A stretch of DNA of 32,500 nucleotides. It comes from Cryptococcus deneoformans JEC21 (lineage: Eukaryota; Basidiomycota; Tremellomycetes; Tremellales; Cryptococcaceae). A program made the position numbers and the translations under genes. Position 1 is the stretch's first letter, and every line of letters starts with the position of its first letter. A model generated the notes under the pieces. It had not been told where the DNA came from, made no database searches, and was given only the letters and a program-made list of their open reading frames with translations. The stretch covers positions 710,001 through 742,500 of the forward strand of contig NC_006682.1 in NCBI RefSeq assembly GCF_000091045.1, given 5' to 3'. Shown here piece after piece: positions 21,150 through 30,282 of the stretch.

Positions 21150-22963
21150 ATGGCAAAAGACGTTTTCTCAGTCCCCATCTTCTTCATCGTCTTCCGTAAG
21201 TATCTTTTCTGGTCCTGCATGCCTCTTTTACACCCACACCAGCTTTACCCACACTGATCTTTTACAACAGGTGAGACGATTGAAGCTGCTATCATCGTCT
21301 CCGTCCTTCTTTCTTTTGTCGAGCAGCTTATGGCCGCTGGTTCACTCGCCCACGACGAGAGCGAGCCCAGTATCGAAAACGCATCCAACAATGGATCAGC
21401 CGCGGATGCAGAAGACCTCACGAACCCTCTTACCGACAAGGAGCGACGAGCAAAGTTAGTTAAGAGGATGAGAATTCAAATCTGGGCGGGTACAGCTGTC
21501 GGTTTCTTCATTGCTCTTTGTATCGGTGCTGCTTTCATCGCTGTCGTATGTTTACCTTTTTCTATAACCAAATCAAGGAAGGATGCTAAACTATGCCTCA
21601 CACCAGTTTTACACCACACTCAACGATCTGTGGGCCGACACTGAACAAATTTGGGAAGGTGTCTTCTCCGTCATCGCTGCTGGTATCATCTATGTATGTT
21701 CTGTCCTCACCTCCCAACCTTCACCGATACTAAAACACACCTCTCTTCTCCTAGATAATGGCCACTGCCTTCCTCAAAATGGACAGAAGCCGTATCAAGT
21801 GGCGATGGAAGCTTGCCGCCGCTTTTGACCGAAGCCAAGCCAAAGCGCTCGCCCGTGAAAAGATGTCTAAGCACGAGAGAAAGCTTGCAGAAAAGGAAGG
21901 CAAGAGTGGAAAGTGGGCATTATTCCTTCTCCCGTTCATCACTGTGTTGCGTGAAGGTCTTGAGGCTGTTGTCTTTGTCGGTGGTGTGAGTCCTTTTTAT
22001 CTTTCTCTATCATCTAGAAGACAGGATTGATGACGAAAAAGGTGTCCCTTGGTATTCCCGCTACCTCTATCCCGCTAGCCGTCGTTGTCGGCATTATTGC
22101 CGGTTTCGCTGTCGGTAAGTCATTCATCACTTTTTTCTCTTTCTCTTCCAAGGGCACTATGCTCACCATCAACCCCCGCACTCAAAAGGCTACGCGATCT
22201 ACCGAACCGGCTCTACCACCACTCTCCATTGGTTCCTCGTCGGTTCCACCTCTTTCCTCTGTCTCATCGGGGCCGGTCTTCTGTCCAAAGGTGTCGGCTT
22301 CTTCCAATACTACCATTTCAGTAAAGGTGTGGGTGGGGATGTAGCGGAGACTGGAGATGGACCTGGTTCGTTCCAGGTTGCAGGGAATGTTTGGCATTTG
22401 GAGTATGGAAACCCAGAGGTGAGTCGATTTTTTTTATCTTAAAAAGATCAAAGATCTTTCGCTACTTTCAAAAGAGGTATATCTGCTAATGTCTTCATAC
22501 AGACTGGTTCTGCTACGACTAACGGTGGTTGGCAAATCTTCAACGCCATTTTCGGCTGGAGTAAGTTCTCCCTTCTTCCCTTCTCCTAACCCCGTTCATA
22601 CAGGGTACTAACCACACCCCACTTTTTTTTCTCGTAGACAATACGGCCACCCTGGGCACTATCCTCTCCTACGTGTTCTACTGGATCCTCGTCATTGCCA
22701 CTCTTGTCTATCTTAAATGGAAGGAAGGCCGTTTCTCGTTCCTTGGATATAAATCCGCCGCTCTTCAACGTCGTCATGCCTTTCGGGAAGAGAAGAAGGC
22801 CAAGGAAGCGGCTCGTCTGCAGGAGGGTGAGGAATGCCAAACCGGTGCTAGGGCGGGTGATGGAACTCAGCGGAATGTGGAAGGAGGGAGCAGTGATGAA
22901 GGCAAGAGTCCGGTTCTGACCCCCGTGGACGAAAAGAAAATTGCTGCGCTGGAGAGGCATTGA
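21150..22963 (+). CDS. CFT1: High-affinity iron permease (Ftr1 family)
   Basis: Eight exons: 21150-21195, 21271-21545, 21607-21693, 21755-21985, 22042-22114, 22189-22418, 22503-22560, 22638-22963, giving 441 residues. It imports Fe(III) made by the multicopper ferroxidase at the plasma membrane. The two family iron-binding REXXE motifs are RETIE (16-20, split by intron 1) and REGLE (202-206). About seven hydrophobic spans are visible, including WAGTAVGFFIALCIGAAFIAV, FSVIAAGIIY, the REGLE helix, SIPLAVVVGIIAGFAVG, HWFLVGSTSFLCLIGAGLL and LSYVFYWILVIATLVYL. The C-terminal 90 or so residues are hydrophilic and charged. The loop between spans 1 and 2 is long and acidic/Asn-rich. The start context ACC ATG G is strong. 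Cryptococcus has two FTR genes; the CFT1 symbol is inference. Confidence 0.95.
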
Positions 22964-23460
22964 TTTGGTATTTCCGTAAAGACAACCCAGAGTAATTTAA
23001 GTTCAACATAATATTCAGTCTTTTTGGTCATTCGTGAAGTTTTGTGTACGATGATAGTACATGCGAGTCGTATGAAGTATGTTAGTAATAATTATCCCAC
23101 AGTTCAGTTATCAGTGAGCTGTAAGAAAAAGTTTCCTTCCACGTTTCTGGCACATACCGTGTCCAGTAGCTAGTTATGCTCCTACCGTAAATACGATAAA
23201 ATACTAATCTTGTTTTCTCATTTATGATATTCAAGATGGTGCATAATAAGTAGTCGATTCGCAAATGGCATGCATCGTCGATTGAACCAGTAATGTACAG
23301 AGGAGTTTACACGCCAAACTATAGCTCGAGGCTGGATACGTAGTGAAGCTGGAACAGGTTCAAAATTCAAAACGTAAAAAAAAAAGAGTTTCATATATGT
23401 GCTGTTTTTTTTTAAGATGCCCCACTTAATAGATATACATAACTTTTATACGCGATGATG
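22964..23460. other. AT-rich region downstream of the permease
   Basis: This stretch probably contains the permease 3' untranslated region, followed by AT-rich sequence with A and T homopolymer runs near 23,375 and 23,405. No gene is visible. It leads directly into transposon-derived sequence. Confidence 0.45.
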
Positions 23461-23467
23461 ATTGCCG

Positions 23468-23536
23468 GAGATCATTGCTATCATCCGTCATCGCCGGAGA
23501 TCATCGCTTGAGATCATCGTTCGTTTGAGATCATCG
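23468..23536 (+). repeat. Cluster of GAGATCATCG direct repeats
   Basis: Four copies of GAGATCAT(C/T)G occur at 23468-23477, 23497-23506, 23510-23519 and 23527-23536. They lie just upstream of the Tnp2-like relic. Short subterminal repeats that bind transposase are typical of CACTA-type ends, so these may be a subterminal motif of that element (inference). Confidence 0.55.
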
Positions 23537-23701
23537 CCAAACGGAAAATTCTGTGCTTGTCATGTGCTACTATTATATTATACCATTCCCTTGTTGCGAT
23601 GCGCTGTACTACATAACAGAACTGTACCTCCCCCTCGAATCACCTGCAACCGAACGGGTTGTACCCGATCATGACCCCTATAACTTTCTTCGCACCCATT
23701 A

Positions 23702-25549
23702 TACCAGTTCGTTCGCCAAGCCCAAGAGGTGGCTGCAGCATCTAGCGCAGCTGATAAAGAGCGGCTTGGGCAAGAACATAGTATCAAGGGTCTTTCCATC
23801 CTTGAAAAACTCCCCACCATCGACTTCCCGCTTTCGTTCCCCGTCGATGCAATGCACAACCTTTTTGAAAACATACTTAAACTTCAAGTTAACCTTTTCT
23901 CAGGGGCTGTTAAGGAATTGGCTGACGAGGAATTCGTCCTTACTACTCGACAACAGTGGGCAGCTGTTGGTGAAGCAACTGCTGTTGCCGGTGCGACAAT
24001 TCCCTCATCTTTTGCGCTAGATCACCTGACTTCGTCAAGAACAGGCGGGCATGGCATGCACAGCCGACACATATGCACAGCCGACACATGGTCTTTTTGG
24101 CTGCAGTATATTGCACAGGTCTTGCTGGATGAACTACTTGAAGCAAGATTCTACAAGCATTTTGTGCGATTTTCGAACCTTGTCAGAGAATGCCTGGCAT
24201 ATGAGATGCCGAGGGAACGCCTTGAGGGTCTGAAGGCAGACTGGGTTACGTGGGGTGTGGACTTTTACCGGTGAGCTGCATATTCAGATTACATTATGAA
24301 CTCTTAGATATTGATTTGGTTTAGTCTTCTCTACCACGGGAACAAGCCTAGCCATCTTCATGTTTGTTCGGCTCAGTTTCAGTCTTTTCACTTTGGTTTG
24401 GTAATCGAGATGATGGGCCCCATTTGCATGTGATGGCAGTTCGCAATGGTGTGTTATTGTGGCGATCTTGGCCGAAATCTAAAGAACAGGCGACACCCCT
24501 ATGCCAGCATGTCCCAGCGGATTTTGGCCAAGAGTCATCTCAAGCACATTGCAAACAAATACGACTTTCATTGGGGAGGTAGGGTGAGCGACGATGAAAC
24601 CCCTAAGCGGTATGAGACGGTCTTTCGGTCATGTAAGTCCAAGTCACCATAATCCTTGATGCATAATTGGTGCCTGTTCAGATGCACATTATGCTTTGCC
24701 CTCCCCGACTAATGATACCCAAGACATCATTCAACCCAGCCTGGTGAACAAATTCGTGAACGCGATCACGACTCAACACAATGTCCTGCCGACAAATGAG
24801 CTTAGAGAATATCAAAGGAAAAGTTGAGGGTTTGGAACCGTGTTCGAGTGTTGAACGGAGGCGATACTATTCGTGTGTCAAGGGTGGATACTGCTAAGGA
24901 GGGCAGGAGGTGCACCACTTTTGTCTCAGTGAGTTAGACCTCATTTAGTCTGAAAAGAACTTTTGAGATTGATGATGTGACGTTGGCTGTAGTATATGGT
25001 GTCTATCGACCGCAATAGGTCAAGACTACCAAGAATGCATCGGAGCACTCACCTCAGGGCAACGACTCCATTGCCCAAGAACTATCCACCAACATCCTTT
25101 TAGAGCACCTAGTCGACCGCACCGACAAACAGGACGACACGTTCGCCCTCCTCACAGAGTTGCTGGTAAAGCGCCATCCAGCCAGGGATGTAGAGTTCGA
25201 GGACCATCTATGCTATACCCCACTTGTAAATCATTTTAGCACATAACTTTGAGCCCTTCTGATCTCACAGTTCACATAGCACCGGAAGATCAAGACTTCT
25301 TGCGATGGCTGAGCAGTGCTGCATCACCTCATCCTATTGGGCAAGTTACCCTCTCCTCCCCCACCAACAACGTCAACCACCACCACCAGTAATCGCATCA
25401 GGATAGATGATCCAAGCCAAGTAGGAATCATCCAAGAACAGGCGGATGCCCTTATGAATGCCACAGGCATGAATGCCGATAGGCTCGGGCTACCCGCCAG
25501 GTTTCATGTACCCAATAATAACCCCAGCTCTGAGAATTCAGGTTCTTAG
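23702..25549 (+). pseudogene. Decayed Tnp2-type (CACTA/Plavaka-like) transposase
   Basis: Protein-like blocks follow one another in the order seen in basidiomycete Tnp2 transposases. These are IKGLSILEKLPTIDFPLSFP (near 23,785), VDAMHNLFEN, then ATAVAGATIPSSFALD, TADTWSFWLQYIAQVLL, FYKHFVRFSNLVRECL, LLYHGNKPSHLHVCSAQF, IEMMGPICM, YCGDLGRNLKNRRHPYASMS, WGGRVSDDETPKRYETVF, and further downstream LRVWNRVRVLNGGDTIRVSR. Some gaps are good introns: 24271-24324, one ending before the block at about 24,682, and 24929-25018. Lesions include an in-frame TGA at 24431-24433 and a frameshift near 24,820. The N-terminal part of a full transposase is missing or unrecognisable. No matching terminal inverted repeats were found. 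Probably a non-autonomous relic; family naming rests on motif memory. Confidence 0.75.
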
Positions 25550-25697
25550 ATGCCGCGAGCGACGAAATGGTGAAGTTTCAGTCCATATTGACGGAGTTAG
25601 TCTAGCTGCTCGTTTAGATAGATGACTACGTGGTCTTTTTCGTTCAGATTCTATACCCTACTGTAAATTTCTCTTTTGTAGCTTTCTGATCTTTCCT

Positions 25698-25826
25698 CAT
25701 CACTATCTTGTACACTGCTCTCTGAGACTGTTTGTACGAAAGTGCTGAGTGAATACCAGGTATGCATCACTATATTGTACACTGCTTTCTGAGACTGTTT
25801 GTACGAAGGTGCTGAGTGAATACCAG
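25698..25826. repeat. 62-bp near-perfect tandem duplication
   Basis: Copy 1 is 25698-25759 and copy 2 is 25765-25826, separated by 5 bases (period 67) and differing at only a few positions. Each starts CATCACTAT and ends GTGAATACCAG. The near identity points to a recent duplication, in contrast to the decayed coding sequence around it. Confidence 0.75.
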
Positions 25827-26020
25827 TTCAACACATATTTGTAATTGCAAGTAGAACTAGGACACACCAGTAGCGAGCAACGATAGATCTGTTGTAATAC
25901 TAGTTTGTTGCATAGAAGAAGAGAGTAAGAGCCAAGAAACAGGTTGGTTGGGGTTACAGTTATGGGGATGTCGGACTGAGGTTGCGTTGCACATCCCCCA
26001 AAACATCCCCTTGGCCACCC

Positions 26021-27042
26021 CTCTAAGAGAGCTACCAAGCTGGTATTCATCCAGTTGACGATGGTACGCCGCCTTGAGGGTGTTGAAGAAGTCGACGTCG
26101 AGAGGTTGGAATCTGCCGCTCATCTTCGCAGGGAGAAGAATCACAACAATGTTCCGAGCCCAACAGGCTTCAAGGAAATCAACCTTGGTGTGCGATTCAG
26201 CACCGTCATGGATGAGTAGACGTCGATCACGACCGCTATTGGCAATATCGCGAGTATAAGGATCAAAGGCGTCTTCAAGCCATTTCAACATCACATAACT
26301 GTTGATCCAGCCTTGGCGCACCACCTGTCGCCCTCCTCCCGCACCTTGAACCAACTTTCTTGCAGTTGTGCGCCTTGATAGATGATCAGTGGAGGAACTG
26401 GCGCAGAGTTGATGCCGATGCAAGCCACAGATGTGATGTGCTCATTTGACGGTGGTACAGCTTGGCCATTCTTTGGATGGCCACGAGGCGCAACTCTCCG
26501 CACTCTTCGAGAGCTCGAGAGCTCGAGAGCTCGAAAGCAACTTCATCCATGTTGAAGATAAGGTGGGGCGCGTAGAGACCAGTACCATACACCTCTTTGA
26601 CCTGCGAAAAGCATTTAAATACTTGACAAACACTAAAAGATACATACAAGGTAGTAAAAGGCTCTGCGCGTCTTTGGAATGTCTGCTTGTAGACGTCCGA
26701 GCTCTTTGTAAGAGAAAAGCGTGAATGTATGGTATCGCCGTGTCGTTGGAAGAACCGCGAGCCCCAATTAACGCCCAATTCTCCATCACAGACCGCTCCT
26801 GCAATTTCTACGACATATCTTGGCGTCAAGAGAGTGTCTCGCTCAGCATACTCATTGATCTTTTTGACCAATTCCTCTTCTTGCACGATAGAGGTGTCGA
26901 GGGGCCGAGGCCGTATGGGACGAGTGTACGCCGGTGTCGTAGAGGGATGACTTTGAGACCCCGTATAAATCTGCAACTTTCTGATAGCTTTCACGGGGTT
27001 GTTTATCTTGTGCTCAAGTGCGAGGGTCATAGAATCGGCCAT
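26021..27042 (-). pseudogene. Decayed pogo/Tigger-like DDE transposase
   Basis: The N-terminal region (from ATG 27042) includes a CENP-B/Tc5-type helix-turn-helix: VQEEELVKKINEYAERD, LTPRYVVEIAG, NWGSRFFQRHGD. The DDE_1 catalytic core follows in pieces: HLIFNMDEVAFEL (first Asp), EHITSVACIGINSAPVPPL, RRLLIHDGAESHTKVDFLEA (second Asp) and SGRFQPLDVDFFNTLK (third acidic site). A 42-nt intron at 26602-26643 restores continuity between TLY and VKEVYG. At least two frameshifts break the frame, one near 26,505 beside an 8-bp repeat expansion and one near 26,330. The C-terminal end after about 26,021 no longer resembles the family. It is therefore not expected to be active. Confidence 0.78.
26507..26534. 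repeat. 8-bp microsatellite (TCGAGAGC, 3.5 copies)
   Basis: Three and a half perfect copies of an 8-bp unit lie inside the transposase relic, directly beside the point where the reading frame shifts. Because 8 is not a multiple of 3, gain or loss of one unit would cause exactly such a shift. Confidence 0.8.
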
Positions 27043-28137
27043 TGTGGAGATATAGATGTTAATTATCGTGAAATACAGTAGTGTGATATGTCCGAGATTG
27101 CCGTGTGTCCGAGAGTCACGTGAGTACAGGTAATCCGCAAAAGGGCCGCGTTAGTCATTTTTGGGATATTAAGCCCAAGCAGTAATAGATTGAATTAAGC
27201 CGCTGCAGGTCCCATCATAATAGTCTCGCCCAGCGTTTTTTGTGGTCGACGATCAGCGTAGCGAAAGTTGGACGAAATGCAAATTTTAAAGCATCAAAGC
27301 TGCCATGTATGTGCAGATGCGCAATGGATGCCACAGGTATGCGGCGCTAGTGTGTAATAAGCTAAGTCCAGGAAAGAAAACTGAACGGCTATCTTTGCAT
27401 AAATAATCGCTGTTGCTGAACGAATTGAAAGATCGAGAGATCTCGGATTCGTAGGCATGGTAATTTGTCACGTTCTATTGAATACCAATATCCAACAGAA
27501 TCGGCCGAATGGTAATACATATGGACATTTGACAACGCAATCTGCTGTTGAGGCTGAGTATTCCCTCAGCACCTCCGTACTAATGGCAATGGCGGCAGTC
27601 CCGAAGAAGGTAGTACGTTTTAATGAGGATGATGGAGAGTCTAGAAAATGTTCGACTAATGCTTGTGTATGTACGTACGGTCTGATCCGAGGACAACTGT
27701 ACATGTGCTTACGTAGTTCCGAGAACTGCGGGCTGCAAAAGTTTACAAAAAAATAGAAGTGAGCAAACGGACGTAAAATGAAGATCTTTTTTATGCGGGG
27801 GGGCGATGTAATAAGCTAAAAGTTATCATATGGTGGTGTATAACTAAAACTAACTTGAAGTTTCAGTAACTATATCGGTGGTCGACCAGTCACTTGCATT
27901 GCATATAGTGCGATCCCTTCTTCCTTTTCCGATCCCTGAACTTGATTCAGAAGTAGCAAGACATAGCTCGTGCAGAGTTTATACTACAGAGTCTGGAAAT
28001 GTCATTTGACCAATATTTGAACAGTATACATGGCGCTGGAAATGTCAGTTGACCATAAACAATATACACGGCGCAAAGCCGTTTTACCGACTTATTTCCA
28101 GTGTACACACAACAGTGGGCCAAATTATGTTGTAGCA
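27043..28137. other. Non-coding stretch between transposon relic and hydrolase
   Basis: About 1.1 kb with only short, composition-driven frames. No terminal repeat of the pogo-like relic was found. Two diverged tandem units occur at 27993-28073, close to the 3' end of the hydrolase. Otherwise I see nothing I can name. Confidence 0.4.
27993..28073. repeat. Diverged 38-43 bp tandem repeat
   Basis: Unit 1 (27993-28035) and unit 2 (28036-28073) both begin CTGGAAATGTCA, continue TTGACCA after one base and end with TATACA(T/C)GGCG. Unit 2 is shorter by 5 bases in the middle. They abut the 3' end of the hydrolase gene. Confidence 0.6.
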
Positions 28138-29707
28138 TCATGCCGTGACTTCCCAAAACTCTGCGATGTCCTTCTTCATGATCTCCCACGACCATCCCAA
28201 GCCCGGGATATCAGGTCTGTCCAAGAAGATGAAATCACTGTGCACTGCACCTTCAAACTATTCATAGTTTAGCTTTCAATTCATCCAACCCCCTCAGTTT
28301 CTGTGTGGTTTTGGACTGGACTTACGACGCGGAGCCGCACATTGACTTTATCTCTCTTCATCCCCGCGTATAGCGTTAGGGTTTCATCGTAGAATTTCTC
28401 TGCCGAACCTGCTGAAACGTAGACTTTGACCCGGTGTCGAGCAAGATGAGAGAATGAGCCAGAGGGAGCAAGGGCGGGGGAGAAGTAAGGGTCGGTTCTG
28501 TTGGGGAAATGGCGAGTATGGGAGGGAATGTAAGATGTTTCTGGGTCGATGACGTAGTCCTAGAGTCAAGTATGAGGACGGATGAATAGGTAGGAAAGGA
28601 AACGTACGTTGTAACGATTGGTTTTGATACTCGGAGATGAGCTAGTCAAATCGCCCCATACCTATTATAAATTCTAACCATAAGAAAACAAAAGGGGACA
28701 TTCTTTGAGAATTATTGAGCTGAAGTGCTTACGGATTGGAGACAGAGTGAACCGACTTGGCCGAACCGCTTTGAACCCAAATCTTCCATCTCTCCCAGAC
28801 ATCGGGCGAGGGCGAGGCATGCATTTGCTCCAGCGCTGTCTCCGCATAACATGATGTTCTAAAATCAAGACCGATCAGCTTGCAGTAATGTCGACCTGCA
28901 CGGATTATAAATGCACTTTGGTTTCAAAACTTTTTTCTTCGACAAGGTATTGGATGCCTGCCAAGGTGTCGAGTAAGGAACAAGGGAAGGCTGTGGCGTC
29001 GGAAAGCGATTTATGGTAGTTTACGCCTAAAAACACATTCTTGATCAGCTTTTTGCCCTTATGTAACCCAAGTTGTCCTGGGTCTAGTGATCAGACGCAA
29101 CGTACAGAAAACTCGAGCGCTGGTCATTTTGGCGAGCGACCAAGCCGTATGAAGGCGAAGAGGATGTCCAACCATGTAGCCTCCACCGACGATGAAGAAT
29201 ATGACTCTTTCGCCTGGAGAAGCCGCTCGGTCTAGCTCCTGAAGCCACTGTTAGCAAAATACTAGGTGTAGAATGGACAGAAAGCAGGGAAGGGCTGACC
29301 GATTTACCGCCCCTCTTCTGAATCCAGAAACTTGGTACGGCCTCTCGAATGGTGATCCCCCTCGTCTTCTCCAACACCTCGGGCGAGTATTCCGCCTCGA
29401 CAAAGGGAGGACAATCAATCTTTTTCAAATCGCAATCCGCAGTATACTTGATAGACATCGTAGGCAAAGTATCCTCCTCAACATCTCGAGCAGCCACTCT
29501 ATGCCAGCTGTACGAGTTGGCGAGAATACGTCGTCGGTTGATGGCGATGTAGATACGATAAGACCAGTTGGGGAATGGTCGACCATAGATAAGGTAACGG
29601 ATGGAGTGATAGATATTGTTCAAGGGAACCACGATGAGGTGAGCGATAGGGAAGGTGAAAAGGTCGAGGAGCTTGTTGAGCGCCGGAGAGAGCTCGAGGA
29701 ATGGCAT
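28138..29707 (-). CDS. Alpha/beta hydrolase, fold-3 lipase/esterase type
   Basis: Seven exons, in coding order: 29300-29707, 29106-29247, 28917-29026, 28733-28858, 28608-28661, 28326-28559, 28138-28257, giving 397 residues. The N-terminus contains a hydrophobic stretch (about 8-45: LLDLFTFPIAHLIVVPL), likely a signal anchor. The oxyanion-hole region is FFIVGGGYMVGHP (153-165), where the usual first His of HGGG is Val. The nucleophile elbow is LCGDSAGANAC with Ser 228, and the C-terminal catalytic His is in AVHSDFIFLD (His 364). The acid is not clear by eye. The family includes arylacetamide deacetylase and fungal steryl-acetyl hydrolases, so an ester-hydrolysing ER or membrane enzyme is likely; the substrate is unknown. 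All splice phases agree. Exon 7 uses the acceptor ATAG before TTT GAA GGT. Confidence 0.87.
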
Positions 29708-30282
29708 GCTGATTAAGGGTTGCGGACCATTGCCTTGTGCATATTTTATTTTGCCAAATTCGGTCAGATATATATATTATATATCTGATGTATATCTCAT
29801 GATCAAACCATGGGAAGGCATGAAGATACCGCAGGATCATTAGTTATGCGAGGTAGACCGGGGGATGTACAGCCGGCCACCGGTCGCCGGGCCGATCCTG
29901 TACTGTCATGAGTACATGGCTTGGTCGCCGGCCAGTAAGTAGCTTGGTGCAGCTGTACGGGATGGTGCTAGCGGGTTATACTAAAGCTTTTTGTATGGTA
30001 AGCCGACGGCCGTGAACGCTGATCCGTCACTGTCAGAGAAACGATTAGAGAGATACATATGACGAGACGATTAGAAACAACTGTGGTGAAGAATAGTGAA
30101 ACGGAAGGGAAGATTACAATTTGGTTCCGCCAATTAGGATTACACCTCCACCTTGATTGACCGGGTGCCGCCGACGGCTATTGCTGCGATCAGTGACGCC
30201 ACCTTTCGAGCAATTTCCATCGTTTATTATACTGCATTCACATTTACATCTGCATCGTCGCTCAACTCACAGAACAACGATA
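29708..30282. promoter_or_regulatory. Divergent promoter region with AT palindrome
   Basis: The 575-base gap lies between two divergent starts. A perfect AT-rich inverted repeat at 29764-29788 (11-base arms, 3-base loop) sits about 57 bases upstream of the hydrolase ATG and could serve as its TATA element. A GC-rich patch with repeated GGTCGCCGG motifs lies at about 29,870-29,935. No gene is visible. Confidence 0.45.

Larger units (their letters stand above)
23702..27042. mobile_element. Compound remnant of two DNA transposons
   Basis: A plus-strand Tnp2-like relic and a minus-strand pogo-like relic lie tail to tail, separated by a non-coding stretch with a 62-bp duplication. The two belong to unrelated transposase families, so this is an insertion graveyard and not one element. 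Element ends and target-site duplications could not be identified by eye. Confidence 0.6.

Noticed and set aside
23578..23874. 98-codon minus-strand frame
   Set aside because: It is antisense to the Tnp2-like relic, whose plus-strand frames carry the recognisable blocks.
27457..27756. 99-codon plus-strand frame between transposon relic and hydrolase
   Set aside because: No family resemblance, irregular composition and location in transposon-derived flank. It cannot be supported as a gene.
29870..29935. GC-rich patch with repeated GGTCGCCGG motifs
   Set aside because: Partial direct and inverted matches were seen, but arms are short and imperfect. I could not define a repeat unit or hairpin with confidence.
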